The position numbers were made by a program, and so were the translations under genes. 64,000 nt of DNA from Closterium sp. Naga37s-1 (taxonomy: Eukaryota; Streptophyta; Zygnematophyceae; Desmidiales; Closteriaceae), in NCBI GenBank assembly GCA_947471745.1, contig CANJKZ010000011.1:124001-188000 (forward strand), in the 5' to 3' direction. The notes below the pieces were generated by a model that worked only from the letters and a program-made list of their open reading frames with translations, searched no databases and was not told the origin of the DNA. Below are positions 17,135 through 27,440 of this stretch, piece by piece; position 1 is the first letter of the stretch, and every line of letters starts with the position of its first letter.

Positions 17135-17976
17135 ACCGAGTGTGGAATACGATGTGACTGAGGGTCTTTCCAGGAAACCCTAAAACGTGTTTCGTCTCCT
17201 GCATGTGCTTCATGTGTCGCACTCAGATCGCAACTAATGTGTAATCAGAATCGAACTGGTCGGACACTGTTTTGATTGGTTGCACGTTAAAACTCCGGTA
17301 TGCAATTGAAAGGAGGGGTTCAAAATCGTTAGGGGGTGAACGTCAACATCCCCTGACGAAACTGCAGGGAATGTCGATGAATCTTGACGGTCGGAATTCT
17401 CGATCCGAGGGTGGATATTCGCCGACATCCCCCGACGAAATTGTAGTGTCCGTCGACGTTTCACTTCAGACACCCCTTTAGGAACTTGAGCTGACAAATG
17501 TATACTGGAGCTTTAACGAGTAGCTGCGAGAATCTCCTGTAAGTGTGTTTTGGTGAGGGAAAAATTGCGAGGGTGTTTCCTGGGAGCGAGAATTCGCAAA
17601 TGCTCGAAACTGCACTGTTTGGTTTCGCTCACTGGCTTCGCCGCTGGCTGGAATGTCGGAAAAGCTGCATCACGAAAATCCTGAATCCGCGAGAATCCTG
17701 AGTCGGAGTTACCAAGCATCCTTGCACCTGGCCCAGCCATCCGCCATATACGACCCTGCTCGACAATACTAGATTCACTCGCTCACTTTCAATCAGTGTT
17801 TTCTTGTTACTCGCTCACTTTCAATCAGCTTTGGGCCGGCGAAACCGCGACGGACAGATGGCTTGAGGCGGACAGAATAGGCTCCAACATCAGAAACAGA
17901 ATCTGACGCCATTATCAGGCTCCAAAAACGAAACTTGTCACGATCCTGACGCCGTCATCAACGAGCAGCGGCAGCA
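17135..17976. other. Intergenic, no gene seen
   Basis: About 840 bp without a credible exon. A diverged direct repeat of about 40 bp (around CATCCCCTGACGAAA near 17350 and CATCCCCCGACGAAA near 17427) and a repeated TCACTTTCAATCAG (17783, 17815) are the only structure noted. It may hold the promoter of the gene starting at 17977. Confidence 0.4.
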
Positions 17977-20134
17977 ATGACGCAGGGTAGTGGTAATGGT
18001 ACTGGTAGTGGTAGTGATACCGGTAATGGTACGGGTGATATCGGTGGTTTTGGAAGAGGGGGAGGAGGACAAGCTCGTAAGCCATGCCGGACATTGCTCC
18101 TGGTCATTGACAGCGGCACCGAAGGCAGCAGCACTTTACGGCCGTTGGTTTTGGATTCTCTCCCCCCATGGCATCGGTTCCTCTCCCTCTGCTCCTCGCT
18201 TCCCCCCTCCTGCCTCTCCTCTCTTTCCTCCTCTGCTCCTTCCTGCCAACCTTTTCCCCTTCCCTCCTTCCATCCCTCCACCCATCCCTCCTCTCCTCCC
18301 CTTTCCGCTCCTCATTCCATCAAGGCCCATGATTGGCCCGCCTCGCCTCTGGAAGCTTACATGGCGCTGTCCAAGCTGGCAGCCGCTGATTGGTGGAGAC
18401 GAGTGGAGGTAGTTTTCCTGGCAGAAAGTGGGGGGGAGGGCGTGGGGGAGGAGGGGGCGAAAAGGGAGAGGGCAGAAGGAGAGAGGATGGAAAGGGAGAG
18501 TACGGAAAGGGAAAGGGTGGAAAGGGAGAGGGCGGAAAGGGAAAGGGCGGAAAGAGAGAGGGCGGAAAGAGAGAGGGCGGAAAGGGAGAGGGCGGAAAGA
18601 GAGAGGGCGGAAAGGGAGAGGGCGGAAAGAGAGAGGGCGGAAAGGGAGGGGGCGGAAGGGGAGGGGAAGGCGGAGAAGGAGGGGCGGATGGAGAGGGGGC
18701 AGGGAGGCGCTACACTTGGAGGGGAAATCTCTGGAGAAGGGCTTTCAGAAAGGGAAAGCGTAGAAGGGCATTCGGAAGAGAAAAATGTAGACAAGGAGCA
18801 CGCGCAGCATCAGCAGCAGCCGCAGGAGAAGCGGCATATAGATAGACAGAGGGAGGGGGAGAAGCAGCAAGAGGAGTCGGGCACAGAGGCCGTTCAGAAA
18901 CCCCAGCAGCAGCAGCCATTGAGTCTGCTTGCTATCATGTGCTACAAACGAGGGGAGCACCCGGACAAGGTACGCTGACAAAACTAGCACCCGGACAAGG
19001 TACGCTGTGTAGGGTTCCTTGTGAGAGCTCTCAGAGGCTTGCTGTGTAGTGCTCATGTTGCCATGCTGCTGGGCTGTCAGAGTCATTATGCGAGTGCAAG
19101 TCTTTTTGAGTCAACTCAAAAGTCACGATTAACATTCACCTCGTCTCCTGGCACCGCATGCTTCCATCTTCTCTGCTGCGATCGTTCCTCAGCTGCTGTC
19201 CCCCGCTTTGCCCCACCCACCCACCCACACACTATTTTTCCCTTCTCTCTTTACGCTCTCTCTCTCGTTGCAGCCTGAAGTGGTCGTTCCTGTAAGCGCA
19301 TCACAAGAGCTAACGCCTGCATGGTACGTGGCACCTCACACTAATCGCTAGGCATGTCACTACACTAAACATTCTGCGTGTTATTGAACTCGTCCGTACA
19401 CAATGGTCACTCGCACCACATGGGACTTCATCGGAGTCACTTTTCGAGAGTTCTCAAAAGAATCTCCAAGTTCATCGTACGGCACCGTACGCCATTTCTC
19501 CCGATCTCGTTTCCTCTCGCTCTCACCCTCTAGCATGGCGTGTTAACCCGTATTGGACTCCCAATACCTACATCAACATAGGGTGAAAAAAGGGGGAAAA
19601 ACGCCTTCTCCCTCGACATTCTCTCTGCCATGCAACAAACCCTGCTATCAGGCTCTCTCGGATTGTCAGGCTCGCTGGCACCCCACTCCCCACGAGCAGC
19701 AGCCATAGTCCTGAGCCACCTCAAGAAAGAATCAATGTTGCTCCACTCCCCACGAGCAGCAGCAGTGATCTTGAGGCTAGGGAAAGGATCACCAGTACCC
19801 CACCCGCCAAGACTGGCAGCAGCAGCAGTGGTATAGAAAACGTGTCCAGTTGTTCCTCCAAGGGGCAGGTTGTTCCATTCTACTCGCCTGAGGGCGAACA
19901 GTTTCCAGGCTGGGCAGTGAGGCTTGCTGTTGTGGACCAATTTGGGCTCATGGTGATTCTCCGCGTGTTTGACCATGTCAACATCAGCTCATGATGGTAT
20001 GCATGTTTTTGAGCCGCCTTAACGATTTCCCCATTGGGCAGTGAGGCTTGCTGTTGTGGACCAATTCGGGCTCATGGTGATTCTGCGTGTGTTTGACCAT
20101 GTCAACATCAGCTCATTGTGTAACATCCTGTTAT
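17977..20134 (+). CDS. Unrecognised multi-exon gene with an RE-rich repeat and conserved-looking C-terminus
   Basis: Exon 1: 17977-18969, 331 codons, ending at GACAAG-GTACGC; contains a G/T/N leader, a hydrophobic stretch (CRTLLLVIDSG), a segment SPLEAYMALSKLAAADWWRR, and a long E/R tract. Exon 2: about 19274-19323 (PEVVVPVSASQELTPAW, donor GTACGT). Last exon: from about 19640, reading S/P-rich then GQVVPFYSPEGEQFPGWAV and RLAVVDQFGLMVILRVFDHV, stop near 19994. An echo of its last 80 bp (20035-20117) would extend by a few codons to a stop at 20134. Likely a real gene from its codon structure and splice sites; family unknown to me. Confidence 0.5.
18440..18690 (+). repeat. Coding tandem repeat (E-R-A-E-R units)
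   Basis: Roughly 15-bp units GAGAGGGCGGAAAGG repeated about 15 times inside exon 1, giving an ERERA tract (a single charged helix or disordered linker). Expected to vary in copy number. Confidence 0.85.
20000..20117 (+). pseudogene. Echo of the last exon after a degenerate palindrome
   Basis: 20035-20117 repeats 19912-19992 with a few substitutions (WAVRLAVVDQFG...HVNISS). Between the copies sits a decayed palindrome-like TTTTTGAGCCGCC (near 20007). Confidence 0.7.
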
Positions 20135-20237
20135 GAATGATGATACAAATACCCCCTACATTAGTAGCTAGTGACAATGTGTTAATAACCACTAAGTTTT
20201 CGCAGAGCACATACAGTATGGTACCTAGCATCCGTTC

Positions 20238-23200
20238 CTAAGTTTTCTTATCACTTGCAGGATTCTCATCGGATTCCCAAAGTTCCTCATCCTCCTCATG
20301 TTGAACGCCCACATGCTCCACTTCCCTTCTCGCACAAGCATACTCAACTTCCTCAATAAATCTTCTTCCCATCTCCCTCCCCTCCCCCTTGCTCTTCCCC
20401 CTCTCCTCCCATCCCTTCAGCTGCTCCCTTATCCATTTCAACACCCCTTGAAACCCCAAGCTAGAACCCTGGCCCACGGGCAGCTGGGAGTACACAATCC
20501 CAAAACACCCTAGCCTTTTCTGGGCAAACTGGAGCGGCACTTTTGGGGTCCGGGCAGGGTAAAGATGCGCCAAAGAGGATCCTGGTGTCAGCAGCATGGA
20601 ATACTGTAGCATTTCTGGCGTGTAGTGTCTCTCCAGTTCCTCTCCTTGCCTCTCCTGCAGCTTTCTGTCTTTGGCTTTGTTCAGATCCATAGCTTTGTGG
20701 GTGTTTGTGGGTGGAGCAGGGATCCATGGCAGCAGCACCAGATCAGCTTGCATCCATGCCGGAACCTGGAGAACAGGGACAGAAAATTAGCACGAGAGAA
20801 CAAGAAAAAAACACAAATTCTATTTGTGGGTGGAGCAGGGATCCATGGCAGCAGCACCAGATCAGCTTGCATCCATGCAGGAACCTGGAAGCACAAGCAA
20901 AGAAATAGAGCACACGAGAACAATGAGAACAACAGCAATCTCTTTTTCACAGAGGAACAGGTGGAGTAGGTGGGAGGAGCAGGGACCCATGGCAGCAGCA
21001 CAAGATCAGCCTGTGTCCACGCTGGAACCTGAGCAGAAATGAAGCAAGGAAAAATGAAAGACGAGGAAAAAGGAGCACGGGAAACGTAACAGACTAACAA
21101 CAGTGAGTGGTTTCATGATTGTAGGCTCTGGAAAGGATGGGGTCATGCCGTGGTATGTGAGCAGCGTTGAGGCTCTGGACACGGGCACAGACAAAAGTTG
21201 ATGGGAGTGTGATGGAGAGATAGGTGTTAAGGGACTAACCTATTCCATGCATGGGTTTCCATTTTTGCGTTGACTCCAAAGTCAGAAATTTGTGTGGTTG
21301 ATGTTAAAACACTTAATTTTAATGGTGCACGAGTCACTGTCCCCCTGTGCTCGCACCATTTCACAGGAAATGGCCGCCTTGGGTTGCGTGAAATGTGCCT
21401 GCAGTGGTATGTGAGCTGTGTTAAACCACTGACCTGATCAGTGCATGGGTCTTTGTCCTCTTGTGCTCGCAACACCTCACAGGGCAGACGTGCACGGGTG
21501 CACTCCTTGTGCAGGGCGGCAGTCAGGTTGGCGGGGTGCAAGGGGGGCGGCATGTGTTGTCTCCATGCGGCGTCTGAACCCGCGATGAGGATGACAAGAG
21601 AGGAGCGAACGGGTGGCTGGAGACTGAGAGGGGAGTGAAGGAGGGGGGTGGGAAGGAGAGGGAGGGGATTGAAGGAGGGGGTGGGAAGGAGAGGGAGGGG
21701 AGTGAAGGAGGGGGTGGGAAGGAGAGGGAGCAGGGTGAAGGAGGGGGGTAAGTTTAAAAGCAGGTTCACACGAGAAAGGCCAAAGAAGTGCAGCTGGGGG
21801 GATGGGGATAGACAACTGCAACAACGGATGGGGGGGAGTAAAGGGAGGGTGGAGGCAGAGGGGGGACGGATGGATGATGCACAACACGGGTGTCACAGCC
21901 CGATCTTCAAAAGCACATCAAAATTCTACTCCCTACCAGCAATTGATGAATGACAGATACACGTATCCGCATGTACGGCTGTATCAAGGTGGCTATTGAG
22001 TCGCACGTACGGCATGTATGTATGGCTGTATCACTTTTAAGAGCTCTCAGAAACTATAGGTGGCGGATTCACATATTCGCGTGTATGTATGGTTGTATCA
22101 CTGTTGAGAGATCTCCGAAGACATGGGTACCAGATGCACACACCGGCATGTATGGCGCAGGGCAGAGTGGATGATGGATGGCAGCACGGCTGTCACAGCT
22201 GAATCTTTTAAGGCTCCTCAGAATTCATATTTCTACCAGCAATCGATGGTTAATGGCAGAGATGCACACACCGGCATGTATGGCGCAGGGCAGAGCGGAC
22301 GATGGCAGCACGGCAGTCACAGCCGGATCCTATCTGGCCATCCCCGTTGCCACTGCTGCCCCCACCACCATCAGCACTGCCGCCCCGCTGCCCCTTTGGT
22401 TTGGCAGCAGCTGTAGCCCGCTCTGCATCATCGCCAGCAGCAGGCAGAACAGGGTCTCGCAGCAGCACCACGCGATCAAAGCACACCATGGAAGAACTGG
22501 TGTCAGCAGAAGAGGCATCGGCTGCAGTGCTGGTGGCAGTGGCAGTCGCGGTGGTGGTGGTGGGCGGAGCAAAGGGGGGAAAGGCGGCGTCTCCGAGGGT
22601 GGCCTTGAGCAGAAGCGATGCCCATGGGGAGACGCGGGGCAGCTGGGAGAAGGGGAACATGGGGGAGGGGCGGATGGGGGAAGAGGGCGATTGGGAGGGA
22701 AGGGGGAAAGGCGGCGTCTCCGAGGGTGGCCTTGAGCAGAAGCGATGCCCATGGGGAGGCGTGGGGCAGCTGGGAATTGAGAGCAGGGGGGAGAGGCGGA
22801 AGGGGAAGAGGGAGATAGGGAGCACAGGGGGACAAGCGGTGTTTCCAAGGGTGGCCTGGAGCAGCAGCGATGCCCACTGGGAGAAGTGGCACAGCTGCGG
22901 CTAGGGGGTTGAACAGGAGCAGGAGGGAGGAGGGGAGGGTGGTCAAGGGTGGATAAGCAATGCGTCGATTTTTGAGTCGACTCAAAAATCGACTCACTAC
23001 ACGAGGGTGGATAAGCAATGCTTATCCAGGAAACGAAAGACAGGAGGAGCCGCTTCTGAGAATTTCCAACGGCGCATGACCACTCACTGTTGGCTGCAGT
23101 CGGCCGTTGTGGAAGAGCAGGAGGCGGGAGGGAGCAAAGCACCCTTCAGACCTCCTCCATGCAGCCAGTCTTGTCGTTATGGAACCCAACCATCAGCGGA

Positions 23201-24093
23201 GCTAAAAGGATTACATCTGAAGACTAGAGGGAAAACCTCCACCTCCCACTCACTGCTGGTTGCAGTCGGCCGCCGTGGAAGAGCAGGAGGCGGGAGGGAG
23301 CAAAGCACCCTTCTGACCTCCTCCATGCAGCTAATCTCGCTGCCAGATGGAACACTGCAAACGGATCTTCAAACCCTAGCAGCGCCCCTATACCTCCATC
23401 TCCATCCATCCCCTTGTGCATATTAGCGATATCCTCTTTCCCTGTGCTGCTGTTGGGTGGGCTTGTGATGGTGGTGGTGGAGGGTGTAGAGGCGAACACA
23501 GTGGTTCCGGAGAGGTGGAGTGCGGTGACGGGGGAGGAAATGGCTTCGGAAAGAGAGAGCTCCACTGCTGCTTCAGACTCCTCAGCAACCTGTGAAAGGA
23601 TGAGCAGGGCAGGACGAGGAAGACCTGGGATGTGTGTGTATGCACGCAGGTAAGAGTGCATGCATGTGCGTGTGCGAGTGCACTGAGAATGGTCGGCACT
23701 GGTAACAGAAAACACGAGCGGGTGGTTTCAAAGACTCACCCGCAGGCATAAGGCATGCTTGGGAGCAGCATCTCCCGGAACAGATAGCACACGCGCGTGT
23801 GGGTGCTATTCAAAGAAGGGAGGAAAGAAGTCTCGGTCTAGGTTGGGCATGGCAATTTAACCTGTTCTAGGCCGGTCGGATTGCAGGTGGCGTAGACGAC
23901 TCACCCGCAGGCACACGGCGTGCTTGGGAGCAGCATCTCCCGGAACTGATAGCACACGCGGGTCACTGTCCCCCAAGGAAGGGAGGAAGCGGCGGTAGCG
24001 GCGGGGGATGAGGTGGAGGAGGGTGGTTGGGAGGGAGGCGTTGAGTATGGGGGAGAAGAGGAGGGGCGCCGGGGGCACACGAAACTTTGGCTC
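20238..24093 (-). CDS. GT61-like (DUF563) glycosyltransferase exons, C-terminal part of a probable fusion gene
   Basis: Minus-strand exons in order: 23905-24093 (63 codons, EPKFRVPPAP...PKHAVCLR), 23254-23589 (112 codons; GFEDPFAVFHLAARLAAWRR), 22321-22642 (KATLGDAAFPP; MVCFDRVVLLRDPVLPAAG), 21434-21616 (61 codons; SSLVILIAGSDAAWR), about 21125-21170 (STLLTYHGMTPSF) and 20238-20765 (VPAWMQADLVLLPWIPAPP; ERHYTPEMLQYSML; stop). The order D-x-F..FH, VCF.RVVL, LL..HGM, then a helix ending in LLPW resembles the GT61 fold used by Golgi xylosyl- and O-GlcNAc-transferases. The first three exons are phase 0 and read directly on from the GT64 exon at 24520-24619. No start codon or membrane anchor precedes them. 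The segment 21617-22320 probably hides a short exon I could not fix. Confidence 0.65.
20825..21032 (-). pseudogene. Two extra copies of the start of the last GT61 exon
   Basis: 20825-20885 and about 20957-21032 each repeat the VPAWMQADLVLLPWIPAPPT segment of 20700-20765 with its CAG acceptor, then diverge into intron. Confidence 0.75.
21300..21430 (-). pseudogene. Echoes of GT61 exons (CEVLRAQED and LTYHG segments)
   Basis: About 21315-21365 is a degenerate copy of the exon end at 21434-21485 (CEMVRAQGDSDSC). 21385-21420 is a copy of the LTYHG segment. Confidence 0.55.
21630..22320. other. GT61 intron with G-rich repeats and short echoes
   Basis: About 21640-21750 holds tandem GGAGGGG-rich 24-bp units. 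About 22000-22300 holds four variants of a CATGTATG-containing block (minus-strand CATACATGCCG), each near a decayed palindrome (TTTTAAGAGCTCTCAG near 22027). A short GT61 exon may be hidden here but I could not define it. Confidence 0.4.
22690..22910 (-). pseudogene. Two further copies of the LLLKATLGDAAFP exon start
   Basis: About 22698-22770 and 22830-22905 repeat the 5' end of the exon at 22321-22642, with AG acceptors, then run into intron. Confidence 0.75.
22946..23021. mobile_element. 40-bp hairpin insertion with an 18-bp target duplication
   Basis: AGGGTGGATAAGCAATGC occurs perfectly at 22946-22963 and 23004-23021. The 40 bp between (22964-23003) match the hairpin at the Penelope 5' edge (7807-7854), lacking its first 9 bases. 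Its core is TTTTGAG-TCGA-CTCAAAA. Looks like a minute independent insertion in a GT61 intron. Confidence 0.85.
23080..23210 (-). pseudogene. Echo of the GFEDPFAVFH exon end
   Basis: Repeats the 3' half of 23254-23400 (LAAWRRSEGCFAPSRLLLFH, donor GTGAGT), but the upstream portion has decayed. Confidence 0.7.
23735..23810 (-). pseudogene. Echo of the PKHAVCLR exon end
   Basis: Repeats 23905-23965 with its GTGAGTC donor and lies between that exon and the next functional one. A partial copy of the same exon's acceptor side is at about 24236-24275. Confidence 0.7.
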
Positions 24094-24448
24094 CTGCTTG
24101 GAAGGAAACGGAGGAAAGGGTGGAGGGAGGGAGGTGGAGGAGAATGGATGGGAGGCAAATGTTGGGAATGGGGGAAACCACGATGGAGTGAGACAGATAC
24201 AGAACTTAGTTTTTTCTTGAAAATAAGCATGGGAAAGGAGGAGCCGGGGGCACACGAACCTTGGGCTCCTGCTTGGAAGGGAAACGGAGGAAAGGGTGCA
24301 CGGCGAGGGTGGAGAGAGTGGATGGGAGGGAAGGAGGCGTTTGGGATGGGGGGAAACAAAAGAGGATTTAGAGGGACATGGGAAATGGTATCTTACTTGG
24401 AAGGACGCAAGAAAGATTTAGAAGACACTAAGGAGAAGTACATGCATG

Positions 24449-24490
24449 AGTGAAGAAGTGTTTTGAGACGTCTCAAAACACTTCTTCACT
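24449..24490. repeat. Perfect 42-bp palindrome
   Basis: Perfect inverted repeat with core TTTTGAG-ACGT-CTCAAAA (24461-24478) and 12-bp outer arms AGTGAAGAAGTG/CACTTCTTCACT. Lies just downstream of the GT64 exon donor, in the GT64-GT61 intron. Confidence 0.95.
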
Positions 24491-24519
24491 CACATGAGTA
24501 TAAATCAGGACTCACTCAC

Positions 24520-27009
24520 GTATATGTATGAATCCTTGTGCATGACTGTGACTGCATCGATTGTGCTCTTAAGAGGCATGAGACCCATGTGGGTGGCAAG
24601 GTCGTTGAGACACCTCCCCCTGTGGTGTAGGGTGGACGGTGGGGGGGTGGGACGGGAGTGACAATAAACCGAGTTTACTTTTTAGTCGAATTAAAAGTCT
24701 TGATGCCCATGTGGGTGGCAAGATCATTGAAACACCTCCCCCTGTGGTGTAGGGTGGACGGTGGGCGGAAGAAAAGGGGGGGGAAAGAGGGGGTGGGGGG
24801 GGGAGGGGAAGTTCGTTTGAATGGTGATACAAATGCGTTGGTTGTGTGGAGAAGGCGCACAGAGCATTAATTGGCTTAATGACCAGAATAGCAATCGGCA
24901 CTCTCAGGTACTTGAGTCGTGCGATGCGAACCAAACAGCGCAGAGGCGCAGAGTTTTTTCTGAGAATGTCTCCTTTTGAGGCGCCTCAAAAGTCATATCC
25001 CGCAGAGGCGCCGAGCAGAGTTTTTTCTGAGAATTTTCAAAAAATCCTGCAACGCAGAGCAAACAGCTGAATACAGCCAACACCATAAACGGCAAAAATT
25101 GGTTTGAATCGAACAGCCAAGGGCGCACGCTTTAGAGCACAAATGGGCATGGCGGACTGAAATTGGCATGTCAACATATCACACTCACATGTCACATTCA
25201 CATGTCACATTCACATGTCACACTCACATGCCCCACTCGCATGCCCCACTCACATGCCCCACTCACATGCCCCACTCACATGCCCCACTCACATGCCCCA
25301 CTCACATGCCCCACTCACACGCCTCACTCACATGGCAGGAGCAGGCGGCAACGGGAAGGGGCCTTGGACCTCCTGTGTTGCATCGTATACAGTCAGCGGT
25401 GACAGGTCAGACAGATGAGTCACCAACATGTTCATTGCCACATCAGCACACGCCCTCGCCGCCGGATTGGACAGACCGCCTTCACTCCCTCCCCCACTCC
25501 CTCCCTCACTCCCTCCTGCACCCTCTCCCCCACCCTCTCCCCCACCGTCTCCCTCGCTCCCCCCCTCCAAATACCTCCTCGCCTCTTCTCTCATAGTGCA
25601 GCTAAAATAGTGCATGTAATTTCTATGCAGCAGCAGCGCACCAGTAACCACTGAGTAGTCCCCTCCTGGTCCCAGGGAAGCGTGCACGGCCAGTCGCCCT
25701 TTGAGGACGCCCTTGGAGAGGCGGAAGTGGGCGGACGGGAGGAAGCCGAGCAGGCGGTTGGGGGCTTCCAGCCATCGCAGGAGGGATGTGGCGAGGAGAG
25801 TATGGGGGACTAGCATGGTATCTTCAATAACCAGGACTGCAGCAGTGGTCAGGGAGCTGGTGAGGGAAAGGGCACCGCGAAACAGGGGAAGAAAGGAGAA
25901 GGGTGCATGGGAAAATAAGGGATAACAATCCCCTCCCGGACCAGGGTAGCATCCATCCACGCACGACTAGTAACCACCGAGTAGTCCCCTCCCGGTCCCA
26001 GGGAAGTGTGCAGTGCACAGCCAGTCTCCCTTTCAGAACGCCTTTTGAGGCGCCTCAAAAGCTTTTGAGGCGCCTCAAAAGCCGAGTAGTCCCCTCCCGG
26101 TCCCAAGGAAGCGTGCAGTGCACAGCCAGTCGCCCTTTGAGAACGCCCTTGGAGAGGCGGAAGTGGGCGGAGGGGAGGAAGCCGAGGAGGCGGTTGGGTG
26201 CTTCCCTCCAGCGGAGCAGGGCCGTGGCGAGGAGAGGAGAGGGTAACAGCATGGTATCGTCGATTAATAGGACTGCCGCTGTGGTGAGGGAGCTGGTGGG
26301 AGAAGTGAAAGGGTGGACGAGGAGAAGAGGGCAGCATGAGAATGAGACATAGGGTAACATGCACGGCCAGTCTCCCTTTGAGGACTCCCTTGGAGAGGCG
26401 GAAGTGGGCGGAGGGGAGGAAACCGAGGAGGCGGTTGGGGGTTTCCCGCCATCGCAGGAGGGATGTGGTGAGGAGAGCAGGGGGCACCAGCATGGTGTCT
26501 TCAATTACCAAGACAGCAGCAGTGGTGAGTGACCTGATGGGAGAAGGAAAAGGAAAGAGGCATCAGGTTGAGGAAAAAGAGTAGAGAGGACGGAGGAGGC
26601 GGCAGCAGCAAGGTGTCGTCGGTTACTAAGACTGCAGCACTGGAAAGAGGTTTGATGGGGGAAACGGGTAGAGGGCACAAGAGGAGACAAGGAAAGCGGT
26701 GGACGGGGAGAAAGAATCAAGATGGAGGTGAGAAACATGTGGAAACTTTTCAGAATCGAAACATACAGAACGGGTCTGAAGCGAGCAGTTGCTGGTGGGT
26801 TGCGGAGAGGGAGAAGAACGACGGGCCTGTCTCCTTGCACCAGAGGAAACGTGCTGCTGTCTCTGCTTGCGGCAAGCGGGCTGTCATTGGACAGAAGGAC
26901 GAAAATGTCTCGAACAACAGGCGCTGAGGCGTAGTGGCGTATGGCTTGGATGGTCTGCCGTGTGCTGCCTGTTGCTGTGAGCACCACAGTGAGCCCATCG
27001 TAGCGCACA
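24520..27009 (-). CDS. GT64 (exostosin-like) glycosyltransferase exons, middle part of a probable fusion gene
   Basis: Minus-strand exons: 26767-27009 (RYDGLTVVLTATGSTRQTIQ, then HYASAPVVRDIFVLLSND; donor GTATGT), 25332-25856 (TTAAVLVIEDTMLVP; NRLLGFLPSAHF; GALLLHRNYMHYFS; ACADVAMNMLVTHLS; donor GTGAGT) and 24520-24619 (GRCLNDLATHMGLMPLKST, donor GTGAGT). This is the GT64 layout: N-terminal beta strand with T-x-x-R, the metal-binding acidic site, the GF.PR-like strand, the LTGAAFLHR-like strand, CED/CAD-IAMN and the C-terminal RxRCLNDL. Lengths 243, 525 and 100 keep frame. The metal site reads IEDT rather than the usual DDD. A G/E repeat (about 25490-25560) interrupts the domain. Likely acts in the Golgi on glycans. 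No start codon or anchor of its own. Confidence 0.82.
24680..24770 (-). pseudogene. Echo of the GT64 last exon start
   Basis: Repeats RCLNDLATHMG with the CACAG acceptor, then runs into a decayed palindrome (TTTTTAGTCGAATTAAAAG, near 24678). Confidence 0.7.
24938..25025. repeat. Palindrome TTTTGAG-GCGC-CTCAAAA between direct repeats
   Basis: The perfect palindrome at 24974-24991 is flanked by CGCAGAGGCGC...AGAGTTTTTTCTGAGAA on both sides (the right copy has a 5-bp insertion). Intronic. Confidence 0.85.
25188..25333. repeat. 12-bp tandem repeat
   Basis: About 12 copies of CACTCACATGCC and variants (CACATTCACATGT at the left end), just 3' of a GT64 exon donor on the minus strand. Each unit contains a GTGAGT donor-like hexamer on the minus strand. 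Confidence 0.9.
25940..26533 (-). pseudogene. Extra copies of the GT64 catalytic exon
   Basis: Copies of TTAAVL-I-DT..LL.P through GVLKGRLAVH lie at about 26350-26533 and 26085-26300. A fragment carrying only SLGPGGDYSVV is at about 25950-26035. The 26085-26300 copy reads IDDT at the metal site where the apparent functional copy has IEDT. None extends through the HRNY...MNMLV half. Confidence 0.75.
26043..26080. repeat. Two adjacent palindromes TTTTGAG-GCGC-CTCAAAA
   Basis: Perfect copies at 26043-26060 and 26063-26080 separated by GC, between echoes of the GT64 exon. Flanking sequence (CGAGTAGTCCCCTCCCGGTC) is directly repeated on either side. Confidence 0.95.
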
Positions 27010-27099
27010 CTGCAGGGGTGGGAATAGATAAACACGTGTGTATGAAAGAGCTAAAGAAGCAGCAGGATAGATGGATGAATGCTCGGACGGAAGGATGGA

Positions 27100-27250
27100 A
27101 TGATGCACATGTACGCATAAATGCACATGTACGCATAAATGCACATGTACGCGCATAAATGCACATGTACGCATAAATGCACATGTACGCATAAATGCAC
27201 ATGTACGCATAAATGCACATGTACGCATAAATGCACATGTACGCACACAT
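27100..27250. repeat. 18-bp tandem repeat
   Basis: About 8 copies of CACATGTACGCATAAATG. The array runs into the 33-bp direct repeat that flanks the palindrome at 27267. Confidence 0.95.
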
Positions 27251-27318
27251 GAGCACACCTTAACTAGTTTGAGACGTCTCAAAACCACATGTACGCACAC
27301 ATGAGCACACCTTAACTA
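27234..27318. repeat. Palindrome (ACGT centre) between perfect 33-bp direct repeats
   Basis: 27234-27266 and 27286-27318 are identical. Between them lies GTTTGAGACGTCTCAAAAC, one base off the perfect palindrome. Short insertion with a long target duplication. Confidence 0.85.
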
Positions 27319-27440
27319 CACAAGCAGAAACAGAAACCTCGAGACGATTCATCACTGGCTGGCCAGCACCTCCAAAGAGAAAGAGAAAGTTGAAGCAACT
27401 CCAAAGAATCGACTGACACTTGTCGGTCTTTCCTCTTGGC

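Noticed and set aside
17310..17480. Inverted-repeat element
   Set aside because: The similar blocks are in direct, not inverted, orientation and are diverged; no element ends could be defined.
18357..18794. Minus-strand Ser/Leu repeat ORF
   Set aside because: Antisense of the Glu/Arg repeat in the + strand exon starting at 17977.
23905..23965. Alternative frame TRVCYQFREMLLPSTPCACG as the true GT61 exon
   Set aside because: At first it looked GT61-like, but the frame reading PKHAVCLR gives a 63-codon exon open from acceptor to donor and phase-compatible with exons on both sides.
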